Part shown: positions 33,224 to 42,211 of the stretch, piece by piece | How positions within the stretch are numbered: position 1 is the stretch's first letter | Layout of the letters: each line of letters begins with the position of its first letter | Notes under the pieces: model-generated | Told to the model about the DNA's origin: nothing | The model's database searches: none | Seen by the model: only the letters and a program-made list of their open reading frames with translations | Made by a program: the position numbers and the translations under genes | Source of the DNA: Enterovirga rhinocerotis | GTDB lineage: Bacteria; Pseudomonadota; Alphaproteobacteria; Rhizobiales; Beijerinckiaceae | Direction of reading: 5' to 3' | DNA: 64,000 bases | Assembly (NCBI RefSeq): GCF_004363955.1 | Contig: NZ_SNZR01000011.1 | Coordinates: 1,364,001 to 1,428,000, forward strand

Positions 33224-34609
33224 ATGGGCAGGTTCTTCATCGTGCTGGGGCTCGTCGCCCTGGCCTCTCTCACCGTGTCCGACGCCTATGCCATGGGCGA
33301 CGTCGTCCGCGCGGCCGCGTCCGTTCCGGTCGTCGCGCCCATCGCGCTCGCCGCCCTCACGGCCGTGCAGATGCCGCGCTCGATCCTCAGCATGCCGCGG
33401 GCCGAGGGCGATCCGGCGAAGGTGCTGGCCAATCTCACGAAGGCCTTCGAGGACTTCAAGGCCGAGAACGAAACCAAGCTGAACGCGAAGGCCGACGTCG
33501 TCACCGACGAGAAGGTCGAGCGCATCAACACGGCCGTCACCGAGCTGCAGGCCTCCCTCGATTCCATGGCGACCCGCCTTGCCTCGGCCGAACTCGGCGG
33601 CGGCGGCAGCGAGGGCCCGGTCTCGGCCGAGGTGCGCGCGTATCGCGGACACTTCGCGTCCTATTTCCGCCAGGGCGACGGCGAGCGCGAGGTCAAGGCC
33701 TACAACGTCAAGGCGGCCGCCCGCACCGGCTCGAACCCGGATGGAGGCTATCTCGTCAGCGATGAGATCGAGACGACGATCGGGCGCGTGCTCGGCAAGG
33801 TCTCGGCCATGCGCCAGCTCGCGAGCGTCCGCACGATCGGCGGCGGCAGCTACAAGAAGATGCACGGCGTCGGTGGGGCGACCTCCGGATGGGTCGGCGA
33901 AACCGGAGGCCGGCCCGAGACGGCCACGCCGAAGCTCGCCGAGCTGTCGTTCCCGACCATGGAACTCTACGCCATGCCGGCGGCGACCCAGACGTTGCTG
34001 GACGATGCGGTCGTCGATATCGGCGCCTGGCTCGGGGACGAGGTCTCGCTCACCTTCGCCGAGCAGGAAGGCGCCGCCTTCATCCTCGGAGACGGCGTCA
34101 GCCGGCCGCGCGGCCTTCTGACGGTTCCGACGGTGGCCGACGCCAATTGGGGCTGGGGCAAGGTCGGTTTCGTCGCCTCGGGCGCCGCCGCCGGCTTCGA
34201 CGGCGATGCGCCTGCCGACGCGCTCATCGACCTCGTGCAGGCCGTGCGGGGCGGCTACCGCCAGAACGCCGGCTTCCTGATGAACCGGAAGACGGTCGCG
34301 ACGATCCGCAAGTTCAAGGATGGCCAGGGCAACTACCTCTGGCAGCCCTCGATCCAGGTCGGAGACCCTTCGACGGTGCTGGGATACGGCATCACCGACG
34401 ACGACAACATGCCCGACGTCGGGGCGGGGGCCTTCCCGATCGCCTTCGGCGATTTCCGCCGCGGCTATCTCATCGTCGACCGGGCCGGGGTGCGCGTCCT
34501 GCGCGATCCCTACACCGCCAAGCCCTACGTCCTCTTCTACACCACCAAGCGCGTCGGCGGCGGCGTCCAGGACTACGAGGCGATCAAGCTCTTCAAGATC
34601 TCCGCCTGA
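33224..34609 (+). CDS. Major capsid protein (HK97 fold) with signal-like N-terminus
   Basis: 461 aa. The body is a standard HK97-type capsid protein: a predicted coiled-coil delta region (LANLTKAFEDFKAENETKLN), then GGYLVSDEIETTI, VGETGGRPETATPKL, LLDDAVVDIGAWLGDEV and FGDFRRGYLIVDR. Unusually, it opens with MGRFFIVLGLVALASLTVSD, a hydrophobic stretch ending in AYA that looks like a signal peptide. An AAAGG ribosome-binding site supports ATG 33224. The internal ATG at 33371 (MPRSILSMPRAEG) has none. The head protease would be expected to remove the first 100 or so residues. Confidence 0.92.
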   Translation: MGRFFIVLGLVALASLTVSDAYAMGDVVRAAASVPVVAPIALAALTAVQMPRSILSMPRAEGDPAKVLANLTKAFEDFKAENETKLNAKADVVTDEKVERINTAVTELQASLDSMATRLASAELGGGGSEGPVSAEVRAYRGHFASYFRQGDGEREVKAYNVKAAARTGSNPDGGYLVSDEIETTIGRVLGKVSAMRQLASVRTIGGGSYKKMHGVGGATSGWVGETGGRPETATPKLAELSFPTMELYAMPAATQTLLDDAVVDIGAWLGDEVSLTFAEQEGAAFILGDGVSRPRGLLTVPTVADANWGWGKVGFVASGAAAGFDGDAPADALIDLVQAVRGGYRQNAGFLMNRKTVATIRKFKDGQGNYLWQPSIQVGDPSTVLGYGITDDDNMPDVGAGAFPIAFGDFRRGYLIVDRAGVRVLRDPYTAKPYVLFYTTKRVGGGVQDYEAIKLFKISA

Positions 34610-34627
34610 CGCGGGGATCGCCGATCG

Positions 34628-34649
34628 GGGCGCGGCCGCGGCCGCGCCC
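34628..34649. terminator. 22-bp perfect palindrome after the capsid gene
   Basis: GGGCGCGGCCG (34628-34638) is followed at once by its exact reverse complement, ending 40 bp past the capsid stop. No U-tract follows, so it may be a partial terminator or an mRNA-stabilising hairpin that keeps capsid mRNA abundant. Confidence 0.5.
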
Positions 34650-34713
34650 TTCCCCTGTCCGCCGGCACGGCGCCGAGAGCGGCCAGGTCCTCTCGACACA
34701 AGGATAGGCTCCC

Positions 34714-35154
34714 ATGCGGGACGCAATCAGCGACATGCTCGTGAAGCGGGTGCTCAGCCCCGTCAGCGTGGCGGACAACACGGCCCTCGTCGGCCAGGTC
34801 ATCGACCGGCAGGGCTTCGACAGCCTCGCCTACCTTATCGCGACCGGCGCGATCGCCGACGCGGACGCGACTTTCTCCGTCCTTCTGGAGGAGAGCGACG
34901 CGGCCAACATGGCGGGCGCCACGGCCGTTCCCGACATCGATATGAACAGCCAGGATCCCGCTCTCGCTCCGGAGGCGGCCGCCGGCTTCACCTTCGCCAG
35001 CGACGATCAGGTTCGCAAGCTCGGCTATGTCGGCAACAAGCGGTACACGCGGCTGACGATCACGCCGGCGAGCAACGCCTCGGCTGCGCTCGTCTCGGCG
35101 ATCGCCGTGCTCGGCCGGCCGGATCGCGCGCCGGTCGAGCAGCCGGCGAGCTGA
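34714..35154 (+). CDS. Probable head-associated structural protein (146 aa)
   Basis: Begins MRDAISDMLVKRVLSPVSVA. Contains LIATGAIADADATFSVLLEE, an Asp-rich central loop, and YVGNKRYTRLTITPASN. The position between capsid and head-tail connector suggests head decoration or a related structural role. The pattern is one I recall from phage proteins annotated only as hypothetical. Function inferred from order. Confidence 0.65.
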   Translation: MRDAISDMLVKRVLSPVSVADNTALVGQVIDRQGFDSLAYLIATGAIADADATFSVLLEESDAANMAGATAVPDIDMNSQDPALAPEAAAGFTFASDDQVRKLGYVGNKRYTRLTITPASNASAALVSAIAVLGRPDRAPVEQPAS

Positions 35155-35167
35155 TCGGCATCGCGCA

Positions 35168-35773
35168 ATGATCTACGTCCGCTCGACGCCGCCGGCGCTG
35201 CTGCCGGTGACGCTGGCGCTGTTCAAGCAGCAGCTGCGGCTCGAGGCGGACGAGAGCTTCGAGGATCTGCTCCTCCAGAGCTATCTCGAGGCTGCCGTGG
35301 CGCATCTCGACGGGCGCGACGGGATCCTCGGGCGCTGCCTCGTCGACCAGGTCTGGACGGCCTATGCCGAGGGCCCCGTCCGGCTGCCCTGCGGCCGGGC
35401 CGGGTTCCGGCTCGAGCTGGGGCCGGTCAGGTCGGACCTCACCGTCTCCGTCCGCTATTGGGCGGCGGGGGAATATCAGGACGTCGATCCGGGTCATTAC
35501 CGGGTCGAACAGGAGCGCCTCGAGGAGGCGAGCGTCGTGCTCGCGCCAGGCGCGTCGTGGCCCGCCGCCGAGCCTGTCCGGAACGCCTGGCGCATCGACT
35601 TCGTCGCTGGCTTCGGCGCGGCCGCGGCCGCTGTACCGGCACCGCTCCAGGCCGCCATCCTCCTCCTTGCGACCGATCTCGCCAACGACCGCTCGGGCAA
35701 GACGCTCGCGAGCCTCGTCACGAACCCGACCGTCGATCGCCTGATCGCGCCGTACAGGAAGGTGGCCGTCTGA
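35168..35773 (+). CDS. Head-tail connector protein (gp6-like)
   Basis: 201 aa. The N-terminal helical part LFKQQLRLEADESFEDLLLQ with YLEAAVAHLDGRDGI is the gp6-like connector pattern. A beta-rich middle follows and the C-terminus has LQAAILLLATDLANDRSG. It forms a ring under the portal in HK97-like phages. Its stop overlaps the next gene (TGATG). Confidence 0.85.
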   Translation: MIYVRSTPPALLPVTLALFKQQLRLEADESFEDLLLQSYLEAAVAHLDGRDGILGRCLVDQVWTAYAEGPVRLPCGRAGFRLELGPVRSDLTVSVRYWAAGEYQDVDPGHYRVEQERLEEASVVLAPGASWPAAEPVRNAWRIDFVAGFGAAAAAVPAPLQAAILLLATDLANDRSGKTLASLVTNPTVDRLIAPYRKVAV

Positions 35774-36003
35774 TGCCGAAACCCCGCATCGTCCTCGCGC
35801 CCGCCCATGGCGGCGAGAACGCGCCGCGCGCCCTCTTCGTCGACGGCGTCATGATCCCGGGCGTGCGCGCCCTCATCGCCGAGGCCGGCGGCGACGTTCT
35901 CGTCGTCATCGACCGGGCGCAGGTCGGCGTCGATCCGGCCCTCGCCGATTTCGACGACGTCGTCGTCACCGCGATGCCGATCGGGCCGGCCCGCACCGTC
36001 TGA
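35773..36003 (+). CDS. Hypothetical head-tail region protein (76 aa)
   Basis: Starts MPKPRIVLAPAHGGENAPRA. Beta/alpha alternating, ending with DFDDVVVTAMPIGPARTV. Coupled on both sides (TGATG overlaps). No family recognised, but place and packing support a structural or assembly role. Confidence 0.55.
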   Translation: MPKPRIVLAPAHGGENAPRALFVDGVMIPGVRALIAEAGGDVLVVIDRAQVGVDPALADFDDVVVTAMPIGPARTV

Positions 36004-36326
36004 TGCAGCCCGGCCGGCTGAACACGCGCGTCGCGATCTCGCAGCGCGCGATCGTCGACGGGATGCGCCAGGGCGACCCCGCTCCGGCCTTCTCCTGCTG
36101 GGGCCGTTGGGCCGCCGGTGGCGCGCGCACGCTCGAGGAGGCCGGCTCGCGCACCGATGCCGTCGCTGGCGTGCTGACGGTGAACGACACGCCACGCAAT
36201 CGCACCATCGCCCTCGACGATCGCGTCGCCTTCCGCGGCGCGGATCTCGTCGTGGCCTCGGCGCCGATCCCGGACGGGACAGGCTTCCTCGCCATCCAGC
36301 TCTCGCGCCAGGTCGGCGCCACATGA
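36003..36326 (+). CDS. Head-tail adaptor (SPP1 gp16-like stopper)
   Basis: 107 aa. MQPGRLNTRVAISQRAIVDG opens as in head closure proteins. The central CWGRWAAGGARTLEEAGS and LTVNDTPRNRTIALDDRVA follow the family's beta-barrel layout. It plugs the connector after packaging. Immediately follows the gp6-like region as in other siphophages. Confidence 0.83.
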   Translation: MQPGRLNTRVAISQRAIVDGMRQGDPAPAFSCWGRWAAGGARTLEEAGSRTDAVAGVLTVNDTPRNRTIALDDRVAFRGADLVVASAPIPDGTGFLAIQLSRQVGAT

Positions 36327-36342
36327 CGCGAGGCGCGCCGCG

Positions 36343-36723
36343 ATGAACCTGTTCGACCTCGCCCGGCTCGCCTATTCGGCGACCGTCTCGTCGACGGCCG
36401 TGGTCGACCAGCTCGGCCGGATGGCGGTCAAGCTCGTCCTGTCCAGCAGCGCCGTCGACGTCGAGACGGCCCGGCGCCTGGTCGATGCGATGAAGGATGA
36501 CGCTCCGCAGCGCACCGGCGCGCTGCGCGAGGGCATCACCTCCCGCACCGAGGGCAACCAGACCATCGTCGAGGCCTCGGCTGAACGGGACGCATGGGAC
36601 TACGCGCCGTTCGTGGAGAGCGGGACCGAGTTCATGTCGGCCGAGCCGTTCTTCTACGACAACGCCGACCGCATCCTCGGCGAGCGCGCCGAGCGCATGG
36701 ACGACGTGGCCGGGAGCCTCTGA
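36343..36723 (+). CDS. HK97 gp10-like tail-completion protein
   Basis: 126 aa. The central AMKDDAPQRTGALREGI and YAPFVESGTEFMSAEPFF are clear gp10-family signatures. A short frame (ATG 36323) of seven codons precedes it and is ignored. The stop overlaps the next gene (TGATG). Confidence 0.86.
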   Translation: MNLFDLARLAYSATVSSTAVVDQLGRMAVKLVLSSSAVDVETARRLVDAMKDDAPQRTGALREGITSRTEGNQTIVEASAERDAWDYAPFVESGTEFMSAEPFFYDNADRILGERAERMDDVAGSL

Positions 36724-37145
36724 TGCCGATGGTCGCTGCCATCCTCGCCCTTCGCGATGCCGTGAAGGCGACGGCGCTCGCCGACGTCTCCCTCGCAGCC
36801 GAGATCGGCCCGCGCTTCTTCGACCGCCCGCCGGACGCGAAGGACAAGCCGACCTTCCCGTACGTCTTCGTCGGGCCGAAGAAGATCGATCGCCACGAGC
36901 TGTGCGACGATCCAGCCCGGCCCGCGCGGATGCGCCTCTACGTGGCGACCCGCGATTTCCAGAGCGACGAGGCCTGGACGCTCGCGCAACTCCTCGCCGA
37001 CGCCCTGGACGGCGCCAGCCCCGATCTCGCCGCCCCGTGGGGCCTGACCGAGATCCGCGTCGTGACCGCAGGCGACGCCGCCGAGGCCGGCCAGCCGCGC
37101 CAGGTCTTCCTCGACATCACGACCGTCATCTTCCGGGCCGGATAG
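36723..37145 (+). CDS. Tail-terminator/completion protein (DUF3168, gp17-like)
   Basis: 140 aa. ALRDAVKATALADVSLAAEI, FPYVFVGPKKIDRHE and a final VFLDITTVIFRAG fit DUF3168 tail-completion proteins. These terminate the tail tube and attach it to the connector. Confidence 0.82.
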   Translation: MPMVAAILALRDAVKATALADVSLAAEIGPRFFDRPPDAKDKPTFPYVFVGPKKIDRHELCDDPARPARMRLYVATRDFQSDEAWTLAQLLADALDGASPDLAAPWGLTEIRVVTAGDAAEAGQPRQVFLDITTVIFRAG

Positions 37146-37168
37146 GCCCCAAACGCGGGACCCTCACC

Positions 37169-37609
37169 ATGGCACAGATCAAGCCGCTTAGCGGCCGCAA
37201 CCTCGAAGTGCGCCGCAAGAACGGCGCCGCATGGGACCTCGTCTGCGTGGCCTCGACGAAGCGGCTGCAGAAGACGAACGAATTCGATGACGCCTCGGTC
37301 ATCGACTGCGACAACCCGCAGGCCGTGCCGGTGCGCCGCTCGGTCAAGAAGATGACGGCCTGGACGATCAACATCTCCGGGACCACGGGCGGCTCGCAGA
37401 TGATCACGCTGGACGCCGATTGCGACAGCGAGACGCCGATCACCTATCGCTTCGTGAAGGTCGCGTCGCTCGCCGATGGCGGCGGCCATTGGGAGGGCGA
37501 CGTCTGGTTCGAGAACCTCGAATTCTCGACCGAGGAGAATGGCATCGTGAAGTTCACGGGCCAGCTCCGCGGCGAGGGCCCGCTCGACTGGACGCCGGTC
37601 ACGCCGTGA
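37169..37609 (+). CDS. Major tail tube protein
   Basis: 146 aa. Tail-tube features are KTNEFDDASVIDCDNPQAVP, KMTAWTINISGTTGGSQMI, and the alternating beta pattern of a tube subunit. It lies between tail terminator and chaperones, as expected. The gene ends GTGA with the next start. Confidence 0.86.
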   Translation: MAQIKPLSGRNLEVRRKNGAAWDLVCVASTKRLQKTNEFDDASVIDCDNPQAVPVRRSVKKMTAWTINISGTTGGSQMITLDADCDSETPITYRFVKVASLADGGGHWEGDVWFENLEFSTEENGIVKFTGQLRGEGPLDWTPVTP

Positions 37610-38010
37610 GCGAGACCATCGACACCTCCCGCACCGCGATCGACTGGCCTTTCGGCGGGAAGACGCGGCGCTTCCAGCTGCGGCTCGGCGAGATCTCCGA
37701 GCTGGAGCGCCTCAGCCGGGCCGGCATCGGCGAGATCATGTTGCGCCTCGCCGGGCACCGCTTCTACGCGGCCGACGTGTGGGAGACCATCCGGCTCGGC
37801 CTTGAGGGCGGCGGCATGCACGACGCGCTCGCGACGGCGCTGGTCGAACGGTACCACACGCGCCCGATCGCCGATTACCTCGACCTCGCGGGCAAGATCC
37901 TGTCGGCCGCCGTGACGGGCGTCGAGGCGGCCGAGCCGGGAAAAGAGGAGGCGGCGACGAGCCCGGAAACCTCGCCGCCTTCTACCGATCCGGGGGAATG
38001 GCCGGCCTGA
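37606..38010 (+). CDS. Tail assembly chaperone (GTA gp10-like)
   Basis: 134 aa from GTG 37606, which overlaps the tube stop. KTRRFQLRLGEISELERLSR and FYAADVWETIRLGLEGGG are the pattern of gene-transfer-agent family tail chaperones. The end (TSPETSPPSTDPGEWPA) is low-complexity. A GGGGGAA run near its 3' end could promote a -1 frameshift into the next frame, as in lambda G/GT. Confidence 0.83.
   Translation: MSETIDTSRTAIDWPFGGKTRRFQLRLGEISELERLSRAGIGEIMLRLAGHRFYAADVWETIRLGLEGGGMHDALATALVERYHTRPIADYLDLAGKILSAAVTGVEAAEPGKEEAATSPETSPPSTDPGEWPA
37992..37998 (+). promoter_or_regulatory. Possible -1 ribosomal frameshift site GGGGGAA
   Basis: Within the chaperone frame the codons read CCG GGG GAA. 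A -1 slip gives GGG GGA ATG, entering the downstream 56-codon frame exactly at its ATG. The register is right for a lambda-like G/GT extension. No downstream pseudoknot was worked out. Confidence 0.45.
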
Positions 38011-38168
38011 GGCCGGAGGAGGTCCGGCGCATGACCGTGCCGGAATTCGCGGCCTTCATGCAGGGCTTCGCAGCCTTCCACGGCGCCGACGAGACGCCCG
38101 AGGCCCCTTCGGCCGACGCCTGGCAGCAAGCGCTCCAGCGCGACGCGCTCGGCCGCGACGCGGCCTGA
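37998..38168 (+). CDS. Second tail assembly chaperone frame (56 aa)
   Basis: Begins MAGLRPEEVRRMTVPEFAAF and contains GFAAFHGADETPEAPSADAW. The layout (RPEEVRRMTVPEF) resembles small tail chaperones of alphaproteobacterial phages. It overlaps the first chaperone by 13 bp in the -1 register. A GGGGGA sequence just before it could serve as a ribosome-binding site or as a slippery site. Confidence 0.7.
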   Translation: MAGLRPEEVRRMTVPEFAAFMQGFAAFHGADETPEAPSADAWQQALQRDALGRDAA

Positions 38169-38223
38169 TCGTCATCATCGCGGCCGGCCGCCTCGGAGGC
38201 CGCCATAGGGATCGGGGGTGAGC

Positions 38224-40551
38224 ATGGCGATCAACGCCCCCATCATGATCCGCTTCGGCACCGAGACCGGTGCGGCCAAGGCGGGGATGCAGGATCTCGC
38301 GGCCTCGGTCGCGGCGAATGTCGTGAAGATCTCCAGCGCCTTCGACGGCGCGAAGAAGGCCTTCAACCCTTCGGATGCGCGCCAGGACGCGCTCGAGGGC
38401 GTGCTCAAGAAGAACCTCGCCGCCTTCCGCGACCTGGCGCAGCAGACGGGCGGCTACGGGGCGGCCTTCGGCTCGGTCGCTCGGACCGTGATCGCCGACA
38501 GCACCTCGATCAGCGCGGCCACGCTGAAGGCCGCGAACGATCACAATTTCGCGCTGTCCGCCATGGGGCTCGCGGCCCTGAATGCCGGGCGCCAGACCCG
38601 AACCGGCACTGCGGCCATGGACGCGGCCTGGACGGTCGGGACCGCGCCGATCGTGACGAAGGCGGCCTTCCTCAGAACCGAGATCGCGGGGGTGTGGAAT
38701 ACGCTCGCCGCCTCGCCGGCGTTTGCGGCCGGAACGACGGCTGCAGCCGGGCTCGTGGCGTTGATCGCGGTTCTCGGCGCGGTCGACGCGGCCGCGCGCG
38801 CCGCGCAGGAGCGTCTCGACGGCGTCATGAAGATCGCCAAGGGCGCCGAGGGCGCCGGCGTCGGCACGTCGTTCTTCCAGCGCTGGCTCGGCGAGGCCAA
38901 GAGCCTGCAGATCGAGGCGTCCAAGCTCGAGGCTATGCTCGAGCGTGCGCGCGACGCCGCGACGATGAGGATCGGCGAGGGGGAAAAGGGGCCCTCGTCC
39001 TCGATCGGCGACCGACTGACTCAACATGTGCGGGCCGGCAATCTCAGCCAGGGCGATTTCGATCGATACACTGGGGCCGACAGCCAGGAGGCGCGGATCC
39101 GCGTCGTCCTCGACCTGATCGATCAGCTTCGCCAGCGGGGTGCGAACCTCGCGGCGCTGGATCTCGCAGGCAAGATGTTCGGTTCGGACTTCGAGGCCAA
39201 GCTGCGAAGCGGCGTCGACATGGTCGGCAAGATGCGCGACGCGCTGACCTCCGCCGCTGGGATCACGGCCGACGGCAGCTGGGTCAGAACGCCCGAGCAG
39301 ATCGAGCAGGCGGAACGTCTGAAGAAGACGCTCGAGGAAACGCAGCGAATCCTCGGCGAGGCGCTGCTCCCGCTCAACCGCGATCTCGCGGCCTACCAGG
39401 CGCAGCAGGCCCAGGCGCAGGCCGATTTCAACCAGGCGATCGCGCAGGCCGTCTCCACGGTGATGGGCCTCTACAACTGGTTCGTCAGCATCGGCGACGC
39501 CATCACGAAGTTGGGCAACCACCCCTTCTGGAAGAAGATCAGCGACCTCTCCGACAGCCTCGGCCTGTCGAACTATTCCGGCATCGAGAGCGTCGATCCG
39601 AACAAGCCGAAATCGACCGGCGTCCCGAAGGATGCCGATGAGGGCGGGCCTCTCAAGGTCACGGTCAACCCGAAGACGGATAGGTCGAAAAGCCTGCCGT
39701 CGGGCAGCAAGGGTGGAGGGGGCGGCGCAGCGGCCGAGTCCCTCGACCAGGTCGAGAAGCTCATCCAGCAGCTCGAGAAGGCGAACGCCACCGCCAAGGC
39801 CGAGCTGGAGAGCGTCGGCAAGACCAATGTCGAGCGGGCGAAGGCCGTCGAGCTGGCCAAGGCGGAATCAGCCGCGAAGGAGGCGGGCCGTGGCCTCACT
39901 GACGAGGAGCGGACCAAGGTCATCGCCCTCGCCGAGGCGCAGCAGACGCTGAAGGACAAGACGCTCGACGCCAAACAGGCCCTGCAGCAGCAGGCCGAGG
40001 CGATGCGCTCGCTCGGCCAGATGGGCGTTGACGCGCTCGGCGACATGATCCTCGAGGGCAAGTCCTTCGAGGACACGCTCCAGTCCCTCAGCAAGCAACT
40101 CGTGAAGATGCTGCTGCAGGCAGCCCTGATGGGCTCCGGCCCGCTCGCCGGCGTTCTCGGCATGGCCGCGCCCGCGAGCGCCGGCGGGAACGCCGCCGGC
40201 GGCCTCCTCGGCATGATCATGGGCGGCTTCCGGGCCAATGGCGGCGAGGTCATGGCCGGCCGCGGCTACACCGTGAACGAGCTCGGACGCGGCGAGGTCT
40301 TCGTGCCGGGCTCCAACGGCCGGATTTATCCGATCGGCCAGGGAGCGGGCGGGGGTGGTGGCGGTGATCTCTCCGTCACCATCAACGAGGCGCCAGGCGT
40401 CCAGACCTCCGTGAAGCGGAGCGGCAACCACCTGACGATCGACCAGGTCGAGCGGGGGATGGAGAGCCGCATGGCGCGCCGCGCCGCGCAGGGGCGCGGC
40501 GATCTCGGCGACGTCTTCAAGACCAACAAGCACGCCTTCAACCGGGGCTGA
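38224..40551 (+). CDS. Tail tape measure protein
   Basis: 775 aa from ATG 38224 (a GTG at 38218 is possible). Long helical stretches (TLKDKTLDAKQALQQQAEAM, QLEKANATAKAELESVGKTN) and a hydrophobic Ala/Gly-rich region at about residues 157-185 are typical. The C-terminus has FRANGGEVMAGRGYTVNELG and FVPGSNGRIYP, which is characteristic of tape measures. It sets tail length, so the tail is moderate (about 115 nm by the usual 0.15 nm per residue; inference). Confidence 0.92.
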   Translation: MAINAPIMIRFGTETGAAKAGMQDLAASVAANVVKISSAFDGAKKAFNPSDARQDALEGVLKKNLAAFRDLAQQTGGYGAAFGSVARTVIADSTSISAATLKAANDHNFALSAMGLAALNAGRQTRTGTAAMDAAWTVGTAPIVTKAAFLRTEIAGVWNTLAASPAFAAGTTAAAGLVALIAVLGAVDAAARAAQERLDGVMKIAKGAEGAGVGTSFFQRWLGEAKSLQIEASKLEAMLERARDAATMRIGEGEKGPSSSIGDRLTQHVRAGNLSQGDFDRYTGADSQEARIRVVLDLIDQLRQRGANLAALDLAGKMFGSDFEAKLRSGVDMVGKMRDALTSAAGITADGSWVRTPEQIEQAERLKKTLEETQRILGEALLPLNRDLAAYQAQQAQAQADFNQAIAQAVSTVMGLYNWFVSIGDAITKLGNHPFWKKISDLSDSLGLSNYSGIESVDPNKPKSTGVPKDADEGGPLKVTVNPKTDRSKSLPSGSKGGGGGAAAESLDQVEKLIQQLEKANATAKAELESVGKTNVERAKAVELAKAESAAKEAGRGLTDEERTKVIALAEAQQTLKDKTLDAKQALQQQAEAMRSLGQMGVDALGDMILEGKSFEDTLQSLSKQLVKMLLQAALMGSGPLAGVLGMAAPASAGGNAAGGLLGMIMGGFRANGGEVMAGRGYTVNELGRGEVFVPGSNGRIYPIGQGAGGGGGGDLSVTINEAPGVQTSVKRSGNHLTIDQVERGMESRMARRAAQGRGDLGDVFKTNKHAFNRG

Positions 40552-40556
40552 TCGAC

Positions 40557-41672
40557 ATGGCGCTTCCGGCTTGGCCGGCCGACCTCCCGGCGCTCGTCGC
40601 GCCGCCGGGGTTCGGCACCGATGCGCTCGTGCCGGAGGGAGAGGTGAGCGAATACGAGGGCGGGAACGTCCGCGTGCGCCGGCGCTCGCTCGTCGCGACG
40701 ATGACGCTGCCCATGCGGCTGCCGCCGCTCTCCCGCGCCGAATTCGTCCAGTTCCTCGACTTCCTGCAGCGCGATCTGAATGCCGGGGTCCGGCGCTTCG
40801 TCGCCCCGGTCCGGCTGCCGTCGGGCCTTCTCGGCCTGCGCATCTGTCAGATCGACGGCACGGTCTCCGAAGCCGATCACGGGCCCTATTCCATCGTCAG
40901 CTTCTCGGTCCGCGTCTGGGGCCGGGACGCCTATGAGCCCGAGGCCGTCGCGCTCTTCGCCCGGATGTCGTCGGCGCCGTCGCCATCGCGGAAGGCGCTG
41001 ATCTCGGCGACGATCGCCCGGCTGAAATATGCCGGGCTGTGGGAGAAGATCGGGCTCCTCTGCGTCTTCGCCGCCCATGCCCCGGCGCCGGCGCTCGTCA
41101 ACTGGCGCCGGCCGACCCTCAACGCCGCCCGGTCGGGCTCGCCGCTTCCGGGCTTCCAGGTCGATCGCGGCTATGCCGGCGACGGGGTCGGCGGCTTCCT
41201 GGATCATGGAGCCGGCTATGCGTCGATCCCGGGCGTCGCGCCGGACTCCATCACCGATCTCGTCTGGTCGCTGACGAACCTCGCGAACACGACGGCCTAT
41301 GATGCCGGCACCGACGGCGCGTCGAACCGTCAGGTCATCATGGGCCGGGTCGCCTCCGGTCTTCTCTCTGTCCGCATGGCGTCGGCCGACCTCATCACGG
41401 CGCCGGTCGCCGACAGCCTCGGCCTCTACGGTGCGACCCGATCCGGATCGGCCGTGAGCCTCGTCAGGAACGGCACTGTCATCGGGACGGGCGCCGCGAC
41501 GACGAACAGCACGCTTCAGGCCGGCAATATCGTCTCGTCGCGGGCGGGACTGAACTACAGCCCGCGCCGGCTCGCCATGCGCATCGTCGGGACGGCGCTC
41601 ACCCCCGCCGACCACGCGGCGCTCTACGCGATCCTGCGCGGCTACATGGTCGAGATCGGAGCCGTGTCGTGA
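40557..41672 (+). CDS. Minor tail protein (M-like) with LamG-like C-terminus
   Basis: 371 aa. The N-terminal 120 residues (SEYEGGNVRVRRRSLVATMT, EFVQFLDFLQRDLNAG) resemble lambda M-like tail-tip proteins. The C-terminal half (SITDLVWSLTNLANTTAYDA, SLVRNGTVIGTGAA) has the concanavalin/LamG-like pattern seen in phage carbohydrate-contacting proteins. It may bind the host surface. The GTG of the next gene overlaps its stop. Confidence 0.7.
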   Translation: MALPAWPADLPALVAPPGFGTDALVPEGEVSEYEGGNVRVRRRSLVATMTLPMRLPPLSRAEFVQFLDFLQRDLNAGVRRFVAPVRLPSGLLGLRICQIDGTVSEADHGPYSIVSFSVRVWGRDAYEPEAVALFARMSSAPSPSRKALISATIARLKYAGLWEKIGLLCVFAAHAPAPALVNWRRPTLNAARSGSPLPGFQVDRGYAGDGVGGFLDHGAGYASIPGVAPDSITDLVWSLTNLANTTAYDAGTDGASNRQVIMGRVASGLLSVRMASADLITAPVADSLGLYGATRSGSAVSLVRNGTVIGTGAATTNSTLQAGNIVSSRAGLNYSPRRLAMRIVGTALTPADHAALYAILRGYMVEIGAVS

Positions 41673-42211
41673 GCATCGAGGCGGCCTTCGAAGAGATCTA
41701 TGCCTCCGGCGACGAGGCGGCGACGGTCCTCTACGCGCTCGAGCTGACCCATCCGGGGATCGACGGCGCGGTGCGCTGGGTCATGGGGGTCGGCGAGCCG
41801 GTTGATGACGGCGAAGCACTCGTGCCGCTGCCCATCGTGCCCGGTCAGCCGAAGGTCAATCATACCCCCTGCAGCTTCGAGATCATCCGCCCGGGCGCGG
41901 AGAAGAACGGTCCCACTCCCGGCCGTCTGCGGATCCTCGGGATATCGGGTGAAGCCTACCGGCTCCTGAAGGGAGCGCTCGGTTACGACGCGCCGATCGA
42001 TGTCGTTCTGCGCGAATACGCCGTGCATTCGAGCGTCGCGGCCCTCACCGGGCCGGGCGCCACCGTCGACGATCTCGAATTGACGGCCGTCGATCTCGAC
42101 GGCGGCGCGGCCGAGGGGGCGCTCGAATTCCCGGATGGCCGTAATCTCAACGTCCCGACGGGGCCCCACGCCTTCTTCGACCGCTTCGACTACCGGACGC
42201 TGTTCGCATGA
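41669..42211 (+). CDS. Minor tail protein L-like (DUF1833)
   Basis: 180 aa from GTG 41669. EEIYASGDEAATVLYALELT is the DUF1833 opening, and ISGEAYRLLKGALGYDAPID and VDDLELTAVDLDGGA follow. The family is equivalent to lambda L at the tail tip. Overlaps both neighbours by 4 bp. Confidence 0.82.
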   Translation: MSIEAAFEEIYASGDEAATVLYALELTHPGIDGAVRWVMGVGEPVDDGEALVPLPIVPGQPKVNHTPCSFEIIRPGAEKNGPTPGRLRILGISGEAYRLLKGALGYDAPIDVVLREYAVHSSVAALTGPGATVDDLELTAVDLDGGAAEGALEFPDGRNLNVPTGPHAFFDRFDYRTLFA

